A stretch of DNA of 64,000 bases from Dyella sp. A6 (GTDB taxonomy: Bacteria > Pseudomonadota > Gammaproteobacteria > Xanthomonadales > Rhodanobacteraceae): positions 2,170,001-2,234,000 of the forward strand of contig NZ_CP132911.1 of NCBI RefSeq assembly GCF_036320485.1. The letters run 5' to 3'. Positions 1 to 12,036 of this stretch are shown here, piece by piece. The first letter of the stretch is position 1, and every line of letters starts with the position of its first letter. A model generated the notes under the pieces. The model was not told the DNA's origin. It did not search any database and saw only the letters and a program-made list of their open reading frames with translations. The position numbers and the translations under genes were made by a program.

Positions 1-2203
1 CGTCGACGCGCACCCGTGCGCCGTCGGCCAGGCCGAGTCGTTCCGCCACGGCAGGATTGACGCGTGCGGCCGGTGCGCGGTTCAGCGGATGCGCATTCAG
101 CGCGCCGGCACGGCGCAGCACCGCATCGCTGCGGTAGATCGGCCACGTCGCGAGACGGCTCAGGCCGGCGACCGGATGACGTTCGGCAAGCGCGTCGCGG
201 GTGGCCACTTCGCGCGAAACGATGCCGTCACGCAGGCCCGCCAGGTCATCGAACTCGAAGCCAGGCAACTGCATCGCGCCACCCAGGGCACGCAGCACCT
301 TCCAGCCCGGACGCGCCATGCCAGGCGCCTTCGCGCCCGCCTGGACGCTCTGCGCCAGACCATCGACATTGACCAGGGTGCCTTCCATCTCGGGCAGCAG
401 CGCGATCGGCAGGATCACATCGGCCACCTCGCGCAGCGAGGGGCTGGCGAAGGCGCTGAAGGCCACCACCTGCTGTGCCTGCGACAGTGCCTTGAGCACC
501 TGCGCGCCGTCGGCGAAATCGTGCGGCGGCTCCACACCGTAAAGCAGGTAGCTCTTGCGCGGCTGGGCCAGCATCGCCTGCGCGTCCAGCCCGCCATTGC
601 CCGGCACCACGCCGAGCTGGGCCAGACCCAGCGCGTTGGCGCCGACCGGCAGCTCGTTGTAGGCCGCGCCGGTCGCCTGGGCGATGAAGCGCGCGATCGC
701 ACGCAGCCACGAAGCCTGCGGATGGGTCGAGGCAGCCTCGCCGAGGATCACCACGGCCTTGCCGGACTTGAGCGCGGCCACCGTCGCGTGGTCGCCCGCG
801 TCACTGGACACGTTGCCGATCGCCGCGGCGAGTGCCGCCGGCGCGGCAGCACCTTCGGCCACTGCGGCCTTGGCTACGGCCAGCAAGGCATCGACCATGC
901 CCTGCGGCGGCACGATCTCGGCGCCAGCAAGCTTGTAGTTGAAACCGAAGTCGGCAGGATTGACCGCGTAGACCTTGGCGCCCTTCTTGCTCGCCTGGTG
1001 CAGGCGATGGTTGAGCAGCGGCATCTCGCGGCGCAGGTCGGAGCCGACCAGCAGCGCGGCCTTGACCTGGTCGACCTCGGCCACCGGCAGGCCGAAGCGG
1101 CTGGCCACGGCGTTGTCGGCGAAGTCGAGCTGGCGCAGGCGGTGGTCGACGTGGGCACTGCCCAGGCCGCGCGCCAGGCGCATCAGCAGGTCGGCTTCCT
1201 CATTGGTCGTGGCGGGGTTCACCAGCACGCCCAGTTCGCTGCCCGGCGCGGCCTTCAGCGCCTCGGCGGCCATGCCCAGCGCATCTTCCCAGGTGGTGGG
1301 CTGCCACTGGCCATTGCGCTTCACTTCGGGCGAGCCGATACGGTCGGCCGCGTACATGCCCTGGTAGCTGTAACGATCGCGGTCCGACAACCAGCACTCG
1401 TTGACCGACTCGTTGTCACGCGGCACGGTGCGCAGCACTTCGCCTCGGCGCGTGTGCAGCCACAGGTTGGAACACAGCGCGTCGTGATAGGCGATCGACG
1501 GCTTGGCGACCAGTTCCCAGGCACGTGCCTTGAACTGGAACGGCTTGTTGGTCAGCGCACCGACCGGGCAGACGTCGATGATGTTGCCCGACAGCTCGGT
1601 CTCGACGGTCTTGCCGATGTAGGTGCCGATCTGCAGGTTCTCGCCGCGGCTCATACCGCCCAGCTCGTAGGTGCCGGCGATTTCGCTGGTGAAGCGCACG
1701 CAGCGTGTGCACTGGATGCAGCGGGTCATCTCGGTGGCGACCAGCGAGCCCAGGTTCTCGTCGGCGATCACGCGCTTGCGCTCGGTGTAGCGCGACACGC
1801 TGCGACCGTAGCCCAGTGCCACATCCTGCAGTTCGCATTCGCCGCCCTGATCGCAGATCGGGCAGTCCAGCGGATGGTTGATCAGAAGGAATTCCATCAC
1901 GTCCTTCTGGAACTTCAGCGCCTTGTCCGAACGCGTGGTGACCTTCATGCCCTCGCCCACCGGCGTGGCACATGCCGGCTGCGGCTTCGGCATCGGCCGA
2001 CCGCCCATCTCGACGTCGACCAGACACATGCGGCAGTTGGCGGCAATCGGCAGCTTGCGGTGGTAACAGAAGCGCGGGATGGAAATGCCGACGGCATCAG
2101 CCGCCTCGATGATCATCGCGCCCTTGCGGATCTGCGTGGGCTTGCCGTCGATCTCGATGTTGACGAGATCGAGCGAGGCATTGCTGGTGGGCTGCGCACT
2201 CAT
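1..2203 (-). CDS. nuoG: NADH-quinone oxidoreductase subunit G (partial)
   Basis: This is the large iron-sulfur subunit of the peripheral arm of respiratory complex I. Reading down from ATG at 2203, the frame stays open for about 734 codons to the window edge, so the C-terminus is missing. The N-terminus shows a 2Fe-2S ferredoxin domain (Cys46, Cys57 and Cys60 visible), then [14 protein letters not shown] and CIQCTRC cluster motifs, followed by a molybdopterin-oxidoreductase-like body. The last visible residues resemble a molybdopterin dinucleotide-binding domain. The start overlaps the nuoF stop as ATGA, so translation is probably coupled. It is the last visible gene of nuoABCDEFG; nuoH and later genes should lie to the left of the window. 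Confidence 0.95.
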   Translation of the reverse strand, partial: MSAQPTSNASLDLVNIEIDGKPTQIRKGAMIIEAADAVGISIPRFCYHRKLPIAANCRMCLVDVEMGGRPMPKPQPACATPVGEGMKVTTRSDKALKFQKDVMEFLLINHPLDCPICDQGGECELQDVALGYGRSVSRYTERKRVIADENLGSLVATEMTRCIQCTRCVRFTSEIAGTYELGGMSRGENLQIGTYIGKTVETELSGNIIDVCPVGALTNKPFQFKARAWELVAKPSIAYHDALCSNLWLHTRRGEVLRTVPRDNESVNECWLSDRDRYSYQGMYAADRIGSPEVKRNGQWQPTTWEDALGMAAEALKAAPGSELGVLVNPATTNEEADLLMRLARGLGSAHVDHRLRQLDFADNAVASRFGLPVAEVDQVKAALLVGSDLRREMPLLNHRLHQASKKGAKVYAVNPADFGFNYKLAGAEIVPPQGMVDALLAVAKAAVAEGAAAPAALAAAIGNVSSDAGDHATVAALKSGKAVVILGEAASTHPQASWLRAIARFIAQATGAAYNELPVGANALGLAQLGVVPGNGGLDAQAMLAQPRKSYLLYGVEPPHDFADGAQVLKALSQAQQVVAFSAFASPSLREVADVILPIALLPEMEGTLVNVDGLAQSVQAGAKAPGMARPGWKVLRALGGAMQLPGFEFDDLAGLRDGIVSREVATRDALAERHPVAGLSRLATWPIYRSDAVLRRAGALNAHPLNRAPAARVNPAVAERLGLADGARVRVD

Positions 2204-3540
2204 GCAGCGACTCCACGGTTGGCGGCAAGCTGGTCCTCGGTCATCGAGCGACCATGCTGCACGTAATATTCGAATTCGTTCCAGAACTTGGCGAGGAAGC
2301 CCTGCACCGGCCACGCGGCGGCTTCGCCGAACGCGCAGATGGTATGGCCCTCGATCTGGCCGGCGATGGCCTTGAGGCGATGCAGGTCGTCCTGCGTGCC
2401 CTTGCCTTCCACGATGCGTGTCAGCACGCGGAACATCCAGCCGGTGCCCTCGCGGCAGGGCGTGCACTGGCCGCAGGATTCGGCGTGGTAGAACTGCGCG
2501 ATGCGATGGCAGGCCTTCACCATGCAGGTGGTGTCGTCCATCACGATCACCGCGCCGGAACCCAGGCCCGAGCCCAGCTTCTGCAGGCAGTCGTAGTCCA
2601 TCGTGGCGGACATCATCTCCTCGGCGTTGAGCACCTTCATCGAGGAGCCACCCGGGATCACCGCCTTCAGCTTGTTGCCGTTGCGGATGCCGCCAGCCAT
2701 TTCGAGCAGGTCCGCAAACGGCGTGCCGAGGCGGATCTCGAAGTTGCCCGGCTTGGCCACGTGGCCGGAAACCGAGAAGATCTTCGGACCGCCATTGTTC
2801 GGCTTGCCGAGGTTGAGGAACCAGTCGGCGCCATTGCGCAGAATCGCCGGCACCGAGGCGTAGGTCTCGGTGTTGTTGATGGTGGTGGGCTTGCCGTACA
2901 GGCCGAAGTTGGCCGGGAACGGCGGCTTGAAGCGCGGCTGGCCCTTCTTGCCTTCCAGCGATTCCATCATCGCGGTTTCCTCGCCGCAGATGTAGGCACC
3001 GGCGCCCAGCGCGGCATAGATGTCCACATCGACGCCGGAACCCTGGATGTTCTTGCCCAGCAGACCGGCTGCGTAGGCCTCTTTCAGCGCTTCCTCGAAG
3101 TGCTCGTACGGTTCGTGGTGGAACTCACCGCGCAGATAGTTGTACGCCACCGAGGAACCGGTGCAGTAGCAGGCGATCGCCAGACCCTCGATCACCGAAT
3201 GCGGGTTGTAGCGCAGGATGTCGCGATCCTTGGCGGTGCCGGGCTCCGACTCGTCGGAGTTGCACAGGATGTACTTCTGCATGTCCCCCTTCGGCATGAA
3301 GGACCACTTCAGGCCGGTGGGGAAGCCCGCGCCGCCACGGCCGCGCAGGTTAGATTTCTTGATTTCCTCGATCAGGCCTGCCGGATCGGGCTTCTCGGCG
3401 AGAATCTTCTTCCACGCCTTGTAGCCGTCCATCTGGATGTAGTTGTCCATCGCCCACGGCTTGTCGAAATGCAGCGTGGTGTAGACGACCTGATGGTCCT
3501 GGGGTGCGGGTCCGACCGGACCGGTGGTGCTGTTCGCCAT
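2200..3540 (-). CDS. nuoF: NADH-quinone oxidoreductase subunit F
   Basis: The 446-residue NuoF carries FMN, the NADH site and the N3 4Fe-4S cluster of complex I, and so is the electron entry point. Visible motifs are the glycine-rich FMN/NADH segment [11 protein letters not shown] (residues 66-76), [10 protein letters not shown] near 181-190, and cluster ligands Cys356, Cys359 and Cys362 ([11 protein letters not shown]) with the fourth at Cys402. Length is normal for the family. The gene begins 4 bp after the nuoE stop and ends in a 4-bp overlap with nuoG, so it sits in one polycistronic message with the other nuo genes. Confidence 0.98.
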   Translation of the reverse strand: MANSTTGPVGPAPQDHQVVYTTLHFDKPWAMDNYIQMDGYKAWKKILAEKPDPAGLIEEIKKSNLRGRGGAGFPTGLKWSFMPKGDMQKYILCNSDESEPGTAKDRDILRYNPHSVIEGLAIACYCTGSSVAYNYLRGEFHHEPYEHFEEALKEAYAAGLLGKNIQGSGVDVDIYAALGAGAYICGEETAMMESLEGKKGQPRFKPPFPANFGLYGKPTTINNTETYASVPAILRNGADWFLNLGKPNNGGPKIFSVSGHVAKPGNFEIRLGTPFADLLEMAGGIRNGNKLKAVIPGGSSMKVLNAEEMMSATMDYDCLQKLGSGLGSGAVIVMDDTTCMVKACHRIAQFYHAESCGQCTPCREGTGWMFRVLTRIVEGKGTQDDLHRLKAIAGQIEGHTICAFGEAAAWPVQGFLAKFWNEFEYYVQHGRSMTEDQLAANRGVAA

Positions 3541-3544
3541 CGTC

Positions 3545-4072
3545 TTACTCCAGCCCGTCCAGGATTTCGTCGAGCTTCTCGGGCGTGAGCCGCTCGTGAT
3601 AATGCCCGTTGACCGTCATCGCCGGCGCGTACACGCAGGCAGCGATGCATTCCTCTTCCTTCTTCAGGTAGATGCGGCCGTCGGGGGTGCTCTCGCCAAG
3701 CTTGATGCCCAGCTTATCTTCACAGTGACGGACCAGATCCCCGGCGCCGTTGAGCCAGCACGAGATATTGGTGCAGATCGCCACGTTGTTGCGGCCGACC
3801 GGCTTGGTCTCCAGCATCGAATAGAAGCTGGCCACCTCGTAGGCCCACACTGCCGGCAGATCGAGGTATCTGGCCACCGCGGTGATCAGCTCGTCGGTGA
3901 GGAAGCCCTGGTTCTGCTCCTGCGCGGCGAACAGCGCCTGGATCAGCGCAGAGCGCCTGCGGTCCGGCGGAAACTTGGTGAGCCAGTGGTCGATGTGGTG
4001 ACGCGTATGCTCGGTCAGCACGACGAGTGGATCGACGTTTTTGACCTGATCGTAATGTCCGGTGGCTTTCAT
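3545..4072 (-). CDS. nuoE: NADH-quinone oxidoreductase subunit E
   Basis: The 175-residue NuoE is the thioredoxin-fold subunit of the NADH dehydrogenase module and holds the N1a 2Fe-2S cluster. The four ligands are visible as Cys100 and Cys105 (CTNISC) and Cys142 and Cys146 ([10 protein letters not shown]). Length matches the family. The gene lies between nuoD (21 bp upstream) and nuoF (4 bp downstream) on the same strand. NuoE docks onto NuoF in the peripheral arm at the cytoplasmic face of the membrane. Confidence 0.97.
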   Translation of the reverse strand: MKATGHYDQVKNVDPLVVLTEHTRHHIDHWLTKFPPDRRRSALIQALFAAQEQNQGFLTDELITAVARYLDLPAVWAYEVASFYSMLETKPVGRNNVAICTNISCWLNGAGDLVRHCEDKLGIKLGESTPDGRIYLKKEEECIAACVYAPAMTVNGHYHERLTPEKLDEILDGLE

Positions 4073-4093
4073 GCGTTTCTCCGTCGTGCCGGC

Positions 4094-5350
<1,257 letters not shown>

Positions 5351-5351
5351 G

Positions 5352-6080
5352 TCAGTTCCTGCGCCAGTCGTCGGAGGCCTCGGCCTTGGCCTGCAAGAGG
5401 TCGGCGTCGTCGCGGATGGTGCGCGGCACGAGCACGCGCGGCTCGATCGAGACAGGCTCGTACACCACGCGCTTCTGTTCGGGGTCGTAGCGGACCTCTA
5501 CGTTGCCGACCAGCGGGAAGTCCTTGCGGAACGGATGTCCCACAAAGCCGTAGTCGGTAAGGATGCGGCGCAGGTCGGGATGACCGTCGAAAATGATGCC
5601 GTACAGGTCGAACGCCTCGCGCTCGAACCAGTTCACGCCCGGCCAGATGCCGGTCACCGACGGCACCACCGGCAACGCGTCGTCGGCGCAGAACACGCGC
5701 AGGCGCAGACGCTGGTTGTTCTCGATCGACAACAGGTGCATCACCGCGGCGAAGCGGTTCGGCTGCTGCACGTCGCGCGGGCGGTCGGCCCAGTCGAAGC
5801 GACCCATCGCCTCGCCCTCGACGCCACGCGAGAAGCCCGTCCAGGAGACGTCGGTGGTGTCCCACTCGGTCTGACCGTAGCCGAGGTAGTCGATACCGCA
5901 CAGGTCGACCAGTTCGCCGAAGCGGAACTCCGGCTCGTCACGCAGCGCGGTGGCCACGGCGATCAGGTCGGCAGCGGCCAGTTCGGCCGTGGTCTCGTTG
6001 CGGACGGTGCTGATCTTCAGCGTCTCGCCGAACCGTGCGGCAAGGCGCCCGGCCAGCGAATTATTTTGCATGTCGGTCAT
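5352..6080 (-). CDS. nuoC: NADH-quinone oxidoreductase subunit C
   Basis: The 242-residue NuoC is the 30-kDa-type subunit of the complex I peripheral arm and binds next to NuoD. The family signature lies at about residues 153-189 ([20 protein letters not shown], then HPFRKDFP). The start is ATG at 6080 (MTDMQNN); a second ATG three codons in is possible. The gene ends 1 bp before nuoD, which implies coupled translation. The C-terminal tail past residue 190 is a little longer than the minimal domain. Confidence 0.97.
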   Translation of the reverse strand: MTDMQNNSLAGRLAARFGETLKISTVRNETTAELAAADLIAVATALRDEPEFRFGELVDLCGIDYLGYGQTEWDTTDVSWTGFSRGVEGEAMGRFDWADRPRDVQQPNRFAAVMHLLSIENNQRLRLRVFCADDALPVVPSVTGIWPGVNWFEREAFDLYGIIFDGHPDLRRILTDYGFVGHPFRKDFPLVGNVEVRYDPEQKRVVYEPVSIEPRVLVPRTIRDDADLLQAKAEASDDWRRN

Positions 6081-6090
6081 GGCGACGCCT

Positions 6091-6638
<548 letters not shown>

Positions 6639-6648
<10 letters not shown>

Positions 6649-6995
6649 TCGAGTGCTCCCTTCTTCCAGACGTAGGCGAAACCGATCACCAGCAGCAGCA
6701 GGAACAGCGCCATCTCGATCAGCGCGGTCAGGCCGATCTGCTTGAACACCACCGCCCATGGGAACAGGAAGGCGATTTCCAGATCGAAGATGATGAACAG
6801 GATCGCCAGCAGGTAGTAGCGCACGTCGAAGCGCATGCGGGCGTCCTCGAAGGCCTCGAAGCCGCACTCGTAGGGCGACAGCTTCTCCGACTCGGGGCGA
6901 CGCTGGCCGGCAAGCATGCCGATCACCAGCAACGCGATACCCAGGCCGACGGCGACAAGGATGAAAAGCAGGACAGGCCAATATTCGGCAAGCAC
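6639..6995 (-). CDS. nuoA: NADH-quinone oxidoreductase subunit A
   Basis: The 118-residue NuoA is a small membrane subunit of complex I with three hydrophobic helices (about residues 6-27, 62-82 and 89-109). The segment [17 protein letters not shown] in the loop after helix 1 is the family hallmark. The start codon is GTG at 6995 (translated [10 protein letters not shown] after the initiator Met), preceded by a strong GGAGG. It is the first gene of the nuo operon; a putative promoter lies about 145 bp upstream. Confidence 0.97.
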
Positions 6996-7143
6996 GATGA
7001 AACCTACCTCCGCGCCGTCTGGCGCATCAGTGACCGTTGGGGAAAACGGCCCGTTACCTCGGGGCGGACCTTGCGGTCCAGGTCATCCGCACGACATGGT
7101 ACGGACGTCCGAATTTCCACGATGCGAGCTCGGGAACCGATAC

Positions 7144-7152
7144 ATTGTACCA
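7144..7152 (-). promoter_or_regulatory. Putative extended -10 promoter of nuo
   Basis: On the minus strand this reads TGGTACAAT, an extended -10 element (TGn plus TACAAT). The -35 region is weak (TTGTCG, at a 19-bp spacing). It would start transcription near 7138, giving nuoA a leader of about 143 nt. The rest of the 228-bp gap between nuoA and pilZ shows only a short inverted repeat (TGTGCC/GGCACA, about 7204-7219) just after pilZ, a possible weak terminator. Inferred from sequence pattern only. Confidence 0.45.
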
Positions 7153-7223
7153 GTGCGTATAGGTAGGACGACAAGCCTTGACGCCCGAAAAAGCGCCATA
7201 AATGTGCCCATGAGGCACAACAA

Positions 7224-7577
7224 TTACATGGTGAGCGTGGGTCGCTCGGAACCGAGCACGCCCGCCAGCAGCGCTTCGATGCGACTGCGGGCGACTTCGC
7301 CGTCGGGCGATTCGTTGAATTGCACGCCGATACCGGCGGTCCGGTTGCCCTGCGCGCCGACCGGAGTGACCCACACCACCTTGCCCGCCACCGACAGCCG
7401 CTCGCCAGCGTCGATCAGGTTGATCAGCAGCACGACCTCGTCGCCCAGCGCGTAGGTTTGCGCCGTTGGCGCGAACAGCCCGCCCTGCTTCAGGAACGGC
7501 ATGTAGGCACCGTAGAGCGCGGCGGCATCCTTGAACTTCAACGAAATGATGCCCTGTCGGGCGCTGACCGGGTTCAT
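7224..7577 (-). CDS. pilZ: PilZ-domain protein, type IV pilus-associated
   Basis: This 117-residue protein has the ITxG-type PilZ fold and closely resembles the Xanthomonas pilus protein XC1028 (both have ARQGI near the start, GDEVxLL, AGKVxW and GNRxAGIGVQF). Like XC1028 it lacks the N-terminal RxxxR arginine motif used to bind cyclic di-GMP, so it probably works through protein partners in type IV pilus biogenesis. ATG at 7577 is preceded by AGGGGAAG; longer starts upstream have no such site. In related genomes pilZ commonly follows holB; here a PIG-L gene lies between them. Confidence 0.93.
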   Translation of the reverse strand: MNPVSARQGIISLKFKDAAALYGAYMPFLKQGGLFAPTAQTYALGDEVVLLINLIDAGERLSVAGKVVWVTPVGAQGNRTAGIGVQFNESPDGEVARSRIEALLAGVLGSERPTLTM

Positions 7578-7674
7578 GCCCGCTTCCCCTGTATTGCTGT
7601 GCCGGACGGCATCCGCGCATCGTAGCGACGGGCGGCCCCGCGCGCAAAGCGGCAAGCGATCCTCCCTGCCCGGC

Positions 7675-8592
7675 TCAGACGCGACACCAGCCCCAGACGT
7701 CGAAAATCCACGGCGAGGGCCAGTCCAGGTGCAGCTTGGCGAAGCGCGAGCCGGATGCGCGACGGGCAAGCGACAGCCGATAGCCACCGTCGCCCGCAAC
7801 CACGACGTCACCCCAGGCGTGATCGGTCACGCCCGCGGCATCGGCCACCAGCACACGCAGGAAAGGCTGCAGCCATCGGGGTGGACACCATGGCAACGGC
7901 CCGGCCTCGGGCGTCGATGCCCCGGTCTCCAGCGGAACGAATTGCTCCGGGCGTGTCGCCAGGCGCAGCAGCCGGTCGCCGCTCAACGTCATCTGGGTAA
8001 CGTGCTCGCGCAGCGCATCCAGCTTGGCCTGCTGCTGTCCGGACGAGGCCGTGGCGAGCATGACCGCCCCGGGCAAAGGCTGACCGTGCACCGGATAGGC
8101 CAGCCCGGCAGGTGACAGGTCGCGCGCATCGAAAGCCAGCCGGCACAGCACATGGGCCGCACCATGGTCCGGGTGACGGTCCTCCAGAGCCGGCAGCGCC
8201 ACCAGGTTGGGCTCGAAGGCGTCGATCGCCGCACCGAGCACTGCCATGGCTCCAGCCGGGTCCTGCACGAGTTGCCCTGTCAGCCCCATGTCGGGCCAGC
8301 CCAGCGACTGCAGGGCGGACGCCGGCAAGCCGAGTTTCGCCACCGCCTGGGCAACCTCGGCCCGCCGTCGCCGCCCCCAGCGCAGGCGTTCCTGCGCGCC
8401 GATCCACCAGCGCCGCTCCAGCCAGCGCTGCGGCCACGGGTTGTTGTCACCGTCGGTCAGTTGCAGGATGTGCACCGTGCCACCCGCGTCGCGCACCTGC
8501 TGCATCAGTACGCCGCAGGCCAGCGTCTCGTCATCGGGATGCGGCGCCACCACCAGCAGGCGGGTCGAGGCGGAGAAGGTTGGCCACGGCAC
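7675..8592 (-). CDS. PIG-L family (LmbE-like) N-deacetylase
   Basis: The 305-residue protein has the zinc-binding PHPDDE motif at residues 17-22 and a later HPDHGAAH histidine segment, the marks of PIG-L/LmbE metal-dependent deacetylases. These remove acetyl groups from GlcNAc-containing lipids, thiols or antibiotics; substrate cannot be told from sequence. It has no signal peptide, so it is cytoplasmic. The start is GTG at 8592; I find no better ATG. The C-terminal 130 residues are not clearly conserved to my eye. It sits 24 bp after holB and 97 bp before pilZ, an unusual place. Confidence 0.87.
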   Translation of the reverse strand: MPWPTFSASTRLLVVAPHPDDETLACGVLMQQVRDAGGTVHILQLTDGDNNPWPQRWLERRWWIGAQERLRWGRRRRAEVAQAVAKLGLPASALQSLGWPDMGLTGQLVQDPAGAMAVLGAAIDAFEPNLVALPALEDRHPDHGAAHVLCRLAFDARDLSPAGLAYPVHGQPLPGAVMLATASSGQQQAKLDALREHVTQMTLSGDRLLRLATRPEQFVPLETGASTPEAGPLPWCPPRWLQPFLRVLVADAAGVTDHAWGDVVVAGDGGYRLSLARRASGSRFAKLHLDWPSPWIFDVWGWCRV

Positions 8593-8616
8593 GGGCGGCT
8601 CTGCAGCGGGCCGGGG

Positions 8617-9543
8617 TCAGCGCCAGCGACCGAGCAGGTCGAGCAGCAGCAGATCGCCGCGCAACGGTCCACGCAGGGCATCGCGAGCGCGGTTGGCGTG
8701 CTCGTACCAGCGGGCCAGCGCCTCTTCGTCCAGACCGCTGGAAAGGGGTGCCGGCTGGCCACTGGCGCGTGCACGCAGCTCGTCGACCGTCGCCTGGGCG
8801 GCAAACCACAAGCGCTGCTCGGGTTCGCTGTCGAGCCAGCGTCGCACCACCTCCATGGCCTCGCCACGGCCGGCCGCCAGCGCCGCCAGGTCCTTGCGCA
8901 CTTCCTGGCGACGGTCGAGTGCGCCGTGCTGCGCCCATGCGCGGGCCAGACCGGGGTTGCCGCCGGCCGCATCGAGCGCCGCCGCCGGCGACCCCACACC
9001 CTCGGCCTGCAGCCAGTCCAGCGCCTGCTCGCGTGCCGGCAAGGCGAACTCGATCCGCTGGCAACGACTGCGGATGGTCTGCGGCAAGCGCCACGGCGCA
9101 TCGGCGACGAGCACCAGCATGGTCTGCCGCGCCGGCTCCTCCAGCGTTTTCAGCAAGGCATTCGCGGCCGCGACATTCATGGCGTCGGCCGGGTCGATGC
9201 TCGCCACCTGCCAGCCGCCGAACTGACTGGAAGTCGCCAGTCGCGCCGAGAGCCCACGAATCTGGTCCACCACGATTTCGCTGCGCTGCACGCCATCCTT
9301 GCGCAGGCCGTAACTGAGCGTGACGCGGTCGGGATGGGTACCGGCATCAAGCAGCAGGCAACTGCGACACTGACCACACGCCTCGCCAGCGTCCGGCCGT
9401 TCGCACAGCAGTCCGCGCACGAAACGCTCCAGGAACGCACGCTTGCCCAGCCCGGTCGGGCCCGCCAAAAGCAAGGCATGCGGCAGGGCATCACGCGCAT
9501 GGGTGGCCTGCAGCCGGGCCCATGCATCGACATGCCAGGGCAT
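8617..9543 (-). CDS. holB: DNA polymerase III delta' subunit
   Basis: This clamp-loader AAA+ subunit (308 residues) opens with a P-loop-like GPTGLGK (28-34), has four zinc ligands (Cys47, Cys56, Cys59, Cys62) and an SRC motif (IRSRCQRIEF) that serves as an arginine-finger-type element towards the neighbouring subunit. ATG at 9543 begins MPWHVDAW; an in-frame GTG at 9552, three codons earlier, overlaps the tmk stop as GTGA and is an equally plausible start. It is in the same reading chain as tmk and mltG, as in many gammaproteobacteria. Confidence 0.93.
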   Translation of the reverse strand: MPWHVDAWARLQATHARDALPHALLLAGPTGLGKRAFLERFVRGLLCERPDAGEACGQCRSCLLLDAGTHPDRVTLSYGLRKDGVQRSEIVVDQIRGLSARLATSSQFGGWQVASIDPADAMNVAAANALLKTLEEPARQTMLVLVADAPWRLPQTIRSRCQRIEFALPAREQALDWLQAEGVGSPAAALDAAGGNPGLARAWAQHGALDRRQEVRKDLAALAAGRGEAMEVVRRWLDSEPEQRLWFAAQATVDELRARASGQPAPLSSGLDEEALARWYEHANRARDALRGPLRGDLLLLDLLGRWR

Positions 9544-9548
9544 GCCGC

Positions 9549-10187
9549 TCACGAGACGCTCCCCAGCAACGGCGTCACGGCCTGCCATGCCGACTGCAGT
9601 ACATCGGCCGGCGCGGCACTGGCGTCGATGACACGAAAGCGTGCCGGCTCCGCCGCGGCACGTGCGCGATAGGTCGAGCGCACCCGCTCGAAAAAGGCAT
9701 CCGCCTCGCTTTCGATGCGGTCGGCCTCGCCGCGACCCGCAGCGCGCGCGCGACCGGTCGCCACCGGCAGGTCGAGCAACAAGGTGAGGTCGGGTTTCAG
9801 CCCCTGACACGCCCAGGCTTCCAGGCCCGCGATGCGCTCGACCGGCTGCCCGCGCCCGCCACCCTGATAGGCGTAGCTGGCATCGACGTAACGGTCGCAC
9901 AGCACCCAGCGGCCTGCAGCGAGCGCCGGCTCGATCACCTCGCGCACCAGTTGCGCGCGCGAGGCGAACATCAGCAGCAGTTCGCTCTCGGCACACATGC
10001 CGCGGCCGGCCGGATCGAGCAGGATGCCGCGCACTGCTTCGCCCAGCGCGGTGCCGCCCGGTTCGCGGGTCAGCAACAGGTCCACGCCGTGCGCTTCCAG
10101 ACGTTCGCGCAAGCCCGCCAGCAAGGTGCTCTTGCCGGCACCCTCGCCGCCCTCCAGGCTGATGAACCGGCCGCGTGTTGCGTTCAT
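9549..10187 (-). CDS. tmk: Thymidylate kinase
   Basis: This 212-residue enzyme phosphorylates dTMP to dTDP for DNA synthesis. Visible motifs are the P-loop GGEGAGKST (13-21), the DRY motif (98-100, VLCDRYVDASYAYQG) and a lid segment rich in arginine at about 146-158 (RARAAGRGEADRI), which places it with the E. coli type that carries catalytic lid arginines. The start at 10187 overlaps the mltG stop as ATGA. The length is normal. Confidence 0.96.
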   Translation of the reverse strand: MNATRGRFISLEGGEGAGKSTLLAGLRERLEAHGVDLLLTREPGGTALGEAVRGILLDPAGRGMCAESELLLMFASRAQLVREVIEPALAAGRWVLCDRYVDASYAYQGGGRGQPVERIAGLEAWACQGLKPDLTLLLDLPVATGRARAAGRGEADRIESEADAFFERVRSTYRARAAAEPARFRVIDASAAPADVLQSAWQAVTPLLGSVS

Positions 10188-11224
10188 CGGCAACGCTTCA
10201 GCTGGTAGCAGTCCACATTGCGATCCTGCTCCTTCAGCGTATCGGCGAATGCGTGCGTGCCATCGCCTCGCGCCACGAAGTACAGGGCCGTGCCCGCTGC
10301 GGGGTGCAAGGCGGCCACGATCGCCGGCGTCCCCGGCAAGGCGATCGGCGTGGGCGTCAGGCCGGGATGCATGTAGGTGTTGTAGGGCGTATCCGTGGTC
10401 AGATCGACCCTGCGGATATCGCCGTGGTATTTCGCGCCCATGCCGTAGATCACGCTGGGATCGGTCTGCAGCAGCATGTGTTTTTCGAGTCGGCGCACGA
10501 ACACGCCGGCAATCCGCGCGCGCTCGTCGGCGCGACCGGTTTCCTTTTCCACGATCGAGGCCAGGATCAGCGCGTCGTAGGGGGTCTTCAGCGGCAGGTC
10601 CTTCGCACGTTTCGGCCACAGCGCCGCCAGCGTCTTCTGCATCGCCTGGTGCGCACGCCTGAGCACATCGAGGTCGGTGTCGCCCTTCACGTACGCATAG
10701 GTCTCGGGCAGGAACCAGCCCTCCGGCGCCATGCCCGGCGCGCCGAGACGACGCATGATGGTCGCATCGTCCATGCCCACGGTGTCGTGCTTCAGTTCCG
10801 GCGCCTTCTGCAGCTGCTGCAGCATCTGATTGAAGGTCCAGCCGTCGACGATGGTGAAATCGTGCTGCACGACCTTGCCGTCGGCCATGTTCTGCAGCAG
10901 CTGGCGCGGCGTGATGCCGGCCGGCAGTGCGTATTCACCCGCATGCATGCGTCCGGTCACCTGCATGCGCATGGCCAGCAGGCGCCAGGCCAGCGGCGAG
11001 GCATGCGTCACCCCGCGACTACGCAGACCCCTGACGATTTCCTTGAAACTGGTGCCACGGGCAATGTCGATCTGCTGCCCGGTCGCTCCTACCTGCAAGG
11101 GCGCGTCCGAGAAACGCGTCACCGCGTGCCAGCCCCAGCCCAGCGCACCGGCCAGCGCCAGTACCGCGACCAGCATCAAGGCGCGGATGTGCGCCTTCCC
11201 CCCGACTGTCTTGCGACCACTCAT
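10184..11224 (-). CDS. mltG: Endolytic murein transglycosylase MltG
   Basis: The 346-residue protein cleaves nascent glycan strands and so sets peptidoglycan chain length. It has one N-terminal membrane helix (about residues 13-32), then the periplasmic YceG domain. The catalytic glutamate is Glu226 in LASIVEKETGR; the downstream segment LLQTDPSVIYGMG is also conserved. The start at 11224 (MSGRKTVGGKAHIRALM) overlaps the pabC stop as ATGA. The pabC-mltG-tmk-holB order is the same as in E. coli. Confidence 0.95.
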   Translation of the reverse strand: MSGRKTVGGKAHIRALMLVAVLALAGALGWGWHAVTRFSDAPLQVGATGQQIDIARGTSFKEIVRGLRSRGVTHASPLAWRLLAMRMQVTGRMHAGEYALPAGITPRQLLQNMADGKVVQHDFTIVDGWTFNQMLQQLQKAPELKHDTVGMDDATIMRRLGAPGMAPEGWFLPETYAYVKGDTDLDVLRRAHQAMQKTLAALWPKRAKDLPLKTPYDALILASIVEKETGRADERARIAGVFVRRLEKHMLLQTDPSVIYGMGAKYHGDIRRVDLTTDTPYNTYMHPGLTPTPIALPGTPAIVAALHPAAGTALYFVARGDGTHAFADTLKEQDRNVDCYQLKRCR

Positions 11225-12036
11225 GCCTGCTCCAGCGGAAAACCCAGTTCGATCCAGTGTGCCTGCATCGCACGCGCGACCGGACCCGGACGATACACGG
11301 TAGCGCCCACGGACTGAACCGGCAGGATGCCGCGCACGCTGGAACAAAGGAACATTTCCGCGGCCTGCCGGCAGTCGTCAAGGGACAGTTCACGCACCCG
11401 CGCCTGCGGCAAGGCGTCGAGCACTTCGGCCCGGGCCACACCGGCGACGCCGCAACGCGCCACCGACGGCGTTACCGGCACACCGTCGATCACCGCGAAC
11501 AGGTTCGCCGACACCGCCGAAATCACCCGGCCGCTGCCGTCGCGCAGCAAGCCTTCATGCATCCGCGGGTCGTTCCATTCCGCGCGCGCCAGCACCTGCT
11601 CGAGCCGGTTCAGATGCTTCAGCCCTGCCAGCGCGGGCTGTTCGGCCAAACGGGTTTCGCAAAGATGAAGGCGCACCCCGTCGGCATACAGCCCGGTATC
11701 GACCACCGGCATGGGAAAGGCCGCCACGATACGGGTCGTCCGCGGCACCGAAGGCATGGCGTAGCCGCGTTCGCCGACACCGCGCGTCAGCGTGATGCGG
11801 ACCACCGCATGCGGCATGTCCGCCAGACTCGTCCGCGCCTCGTCCAACAGCTGCGCGGCCGCGGGTGCCGGCATGTGCAGCCGTGAGCAGCCCAGCTGCA
11901 GACGCTGCATGTGACGGTCCCACAACGGCGCATGTCCATCGACGAAGCGGATCGTTTCGAACAGACCATCGCCGTAACTCAGGCCACGGTCGTCCGCCGA
12001 GACGACATCCGCCGCCTGCCCGTTGACCAGCCTCAT
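11221..12036 (-). CDS. pabC: 4-amino-4-deoxychorismate lyase
   Basis: This 271-residue fold-IV PLP enzyme removes pyruvate from aminodeoxychorismate to give p-aminobenzoate for folate. Visible are YGDGLFET (21-28) and the PLP lysine Lys140 in GLKHLNRLEQ. Similar folds occur in branched-chain and D-amino-acid transaminases, but the pabB neighbour and length favour PabC. The start at 12036 overlaps pabB by 4 bp and the end overlaps mltG by 4 bp. Confidence 0.93.
   Translation of the reverse strand: MRLVNGQAADVVSADDRGLSYGDGLFETIRFVDGHAPLWDRHMQRLQLGCSRLHMPAPAAAQLLDEARTSLADMPHAVVRITLTRGVGERGYAMPSVPRTTRIVAAFPMPVVDTGLYADGVRLHLCETRLAEQPALAGLKHLNRLEQVLARAEWNDPRMHEGLLRDGSGRVISAVSANLFAVIDGVPVTPSVARCGVAGVARAEVLDALPQARVRELSLDDCRQAAEMFLCSSVRGILPVQSVGATVYRPGPVARAMQAHWIELGFPLEQA

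Noticed and set aside
89..2266. 725-codon open frame on the plus strand over nuoG
   Set aside because: It is antisense to the conserved nuoG frame, has no domain I recognise, and comes from high GC content.
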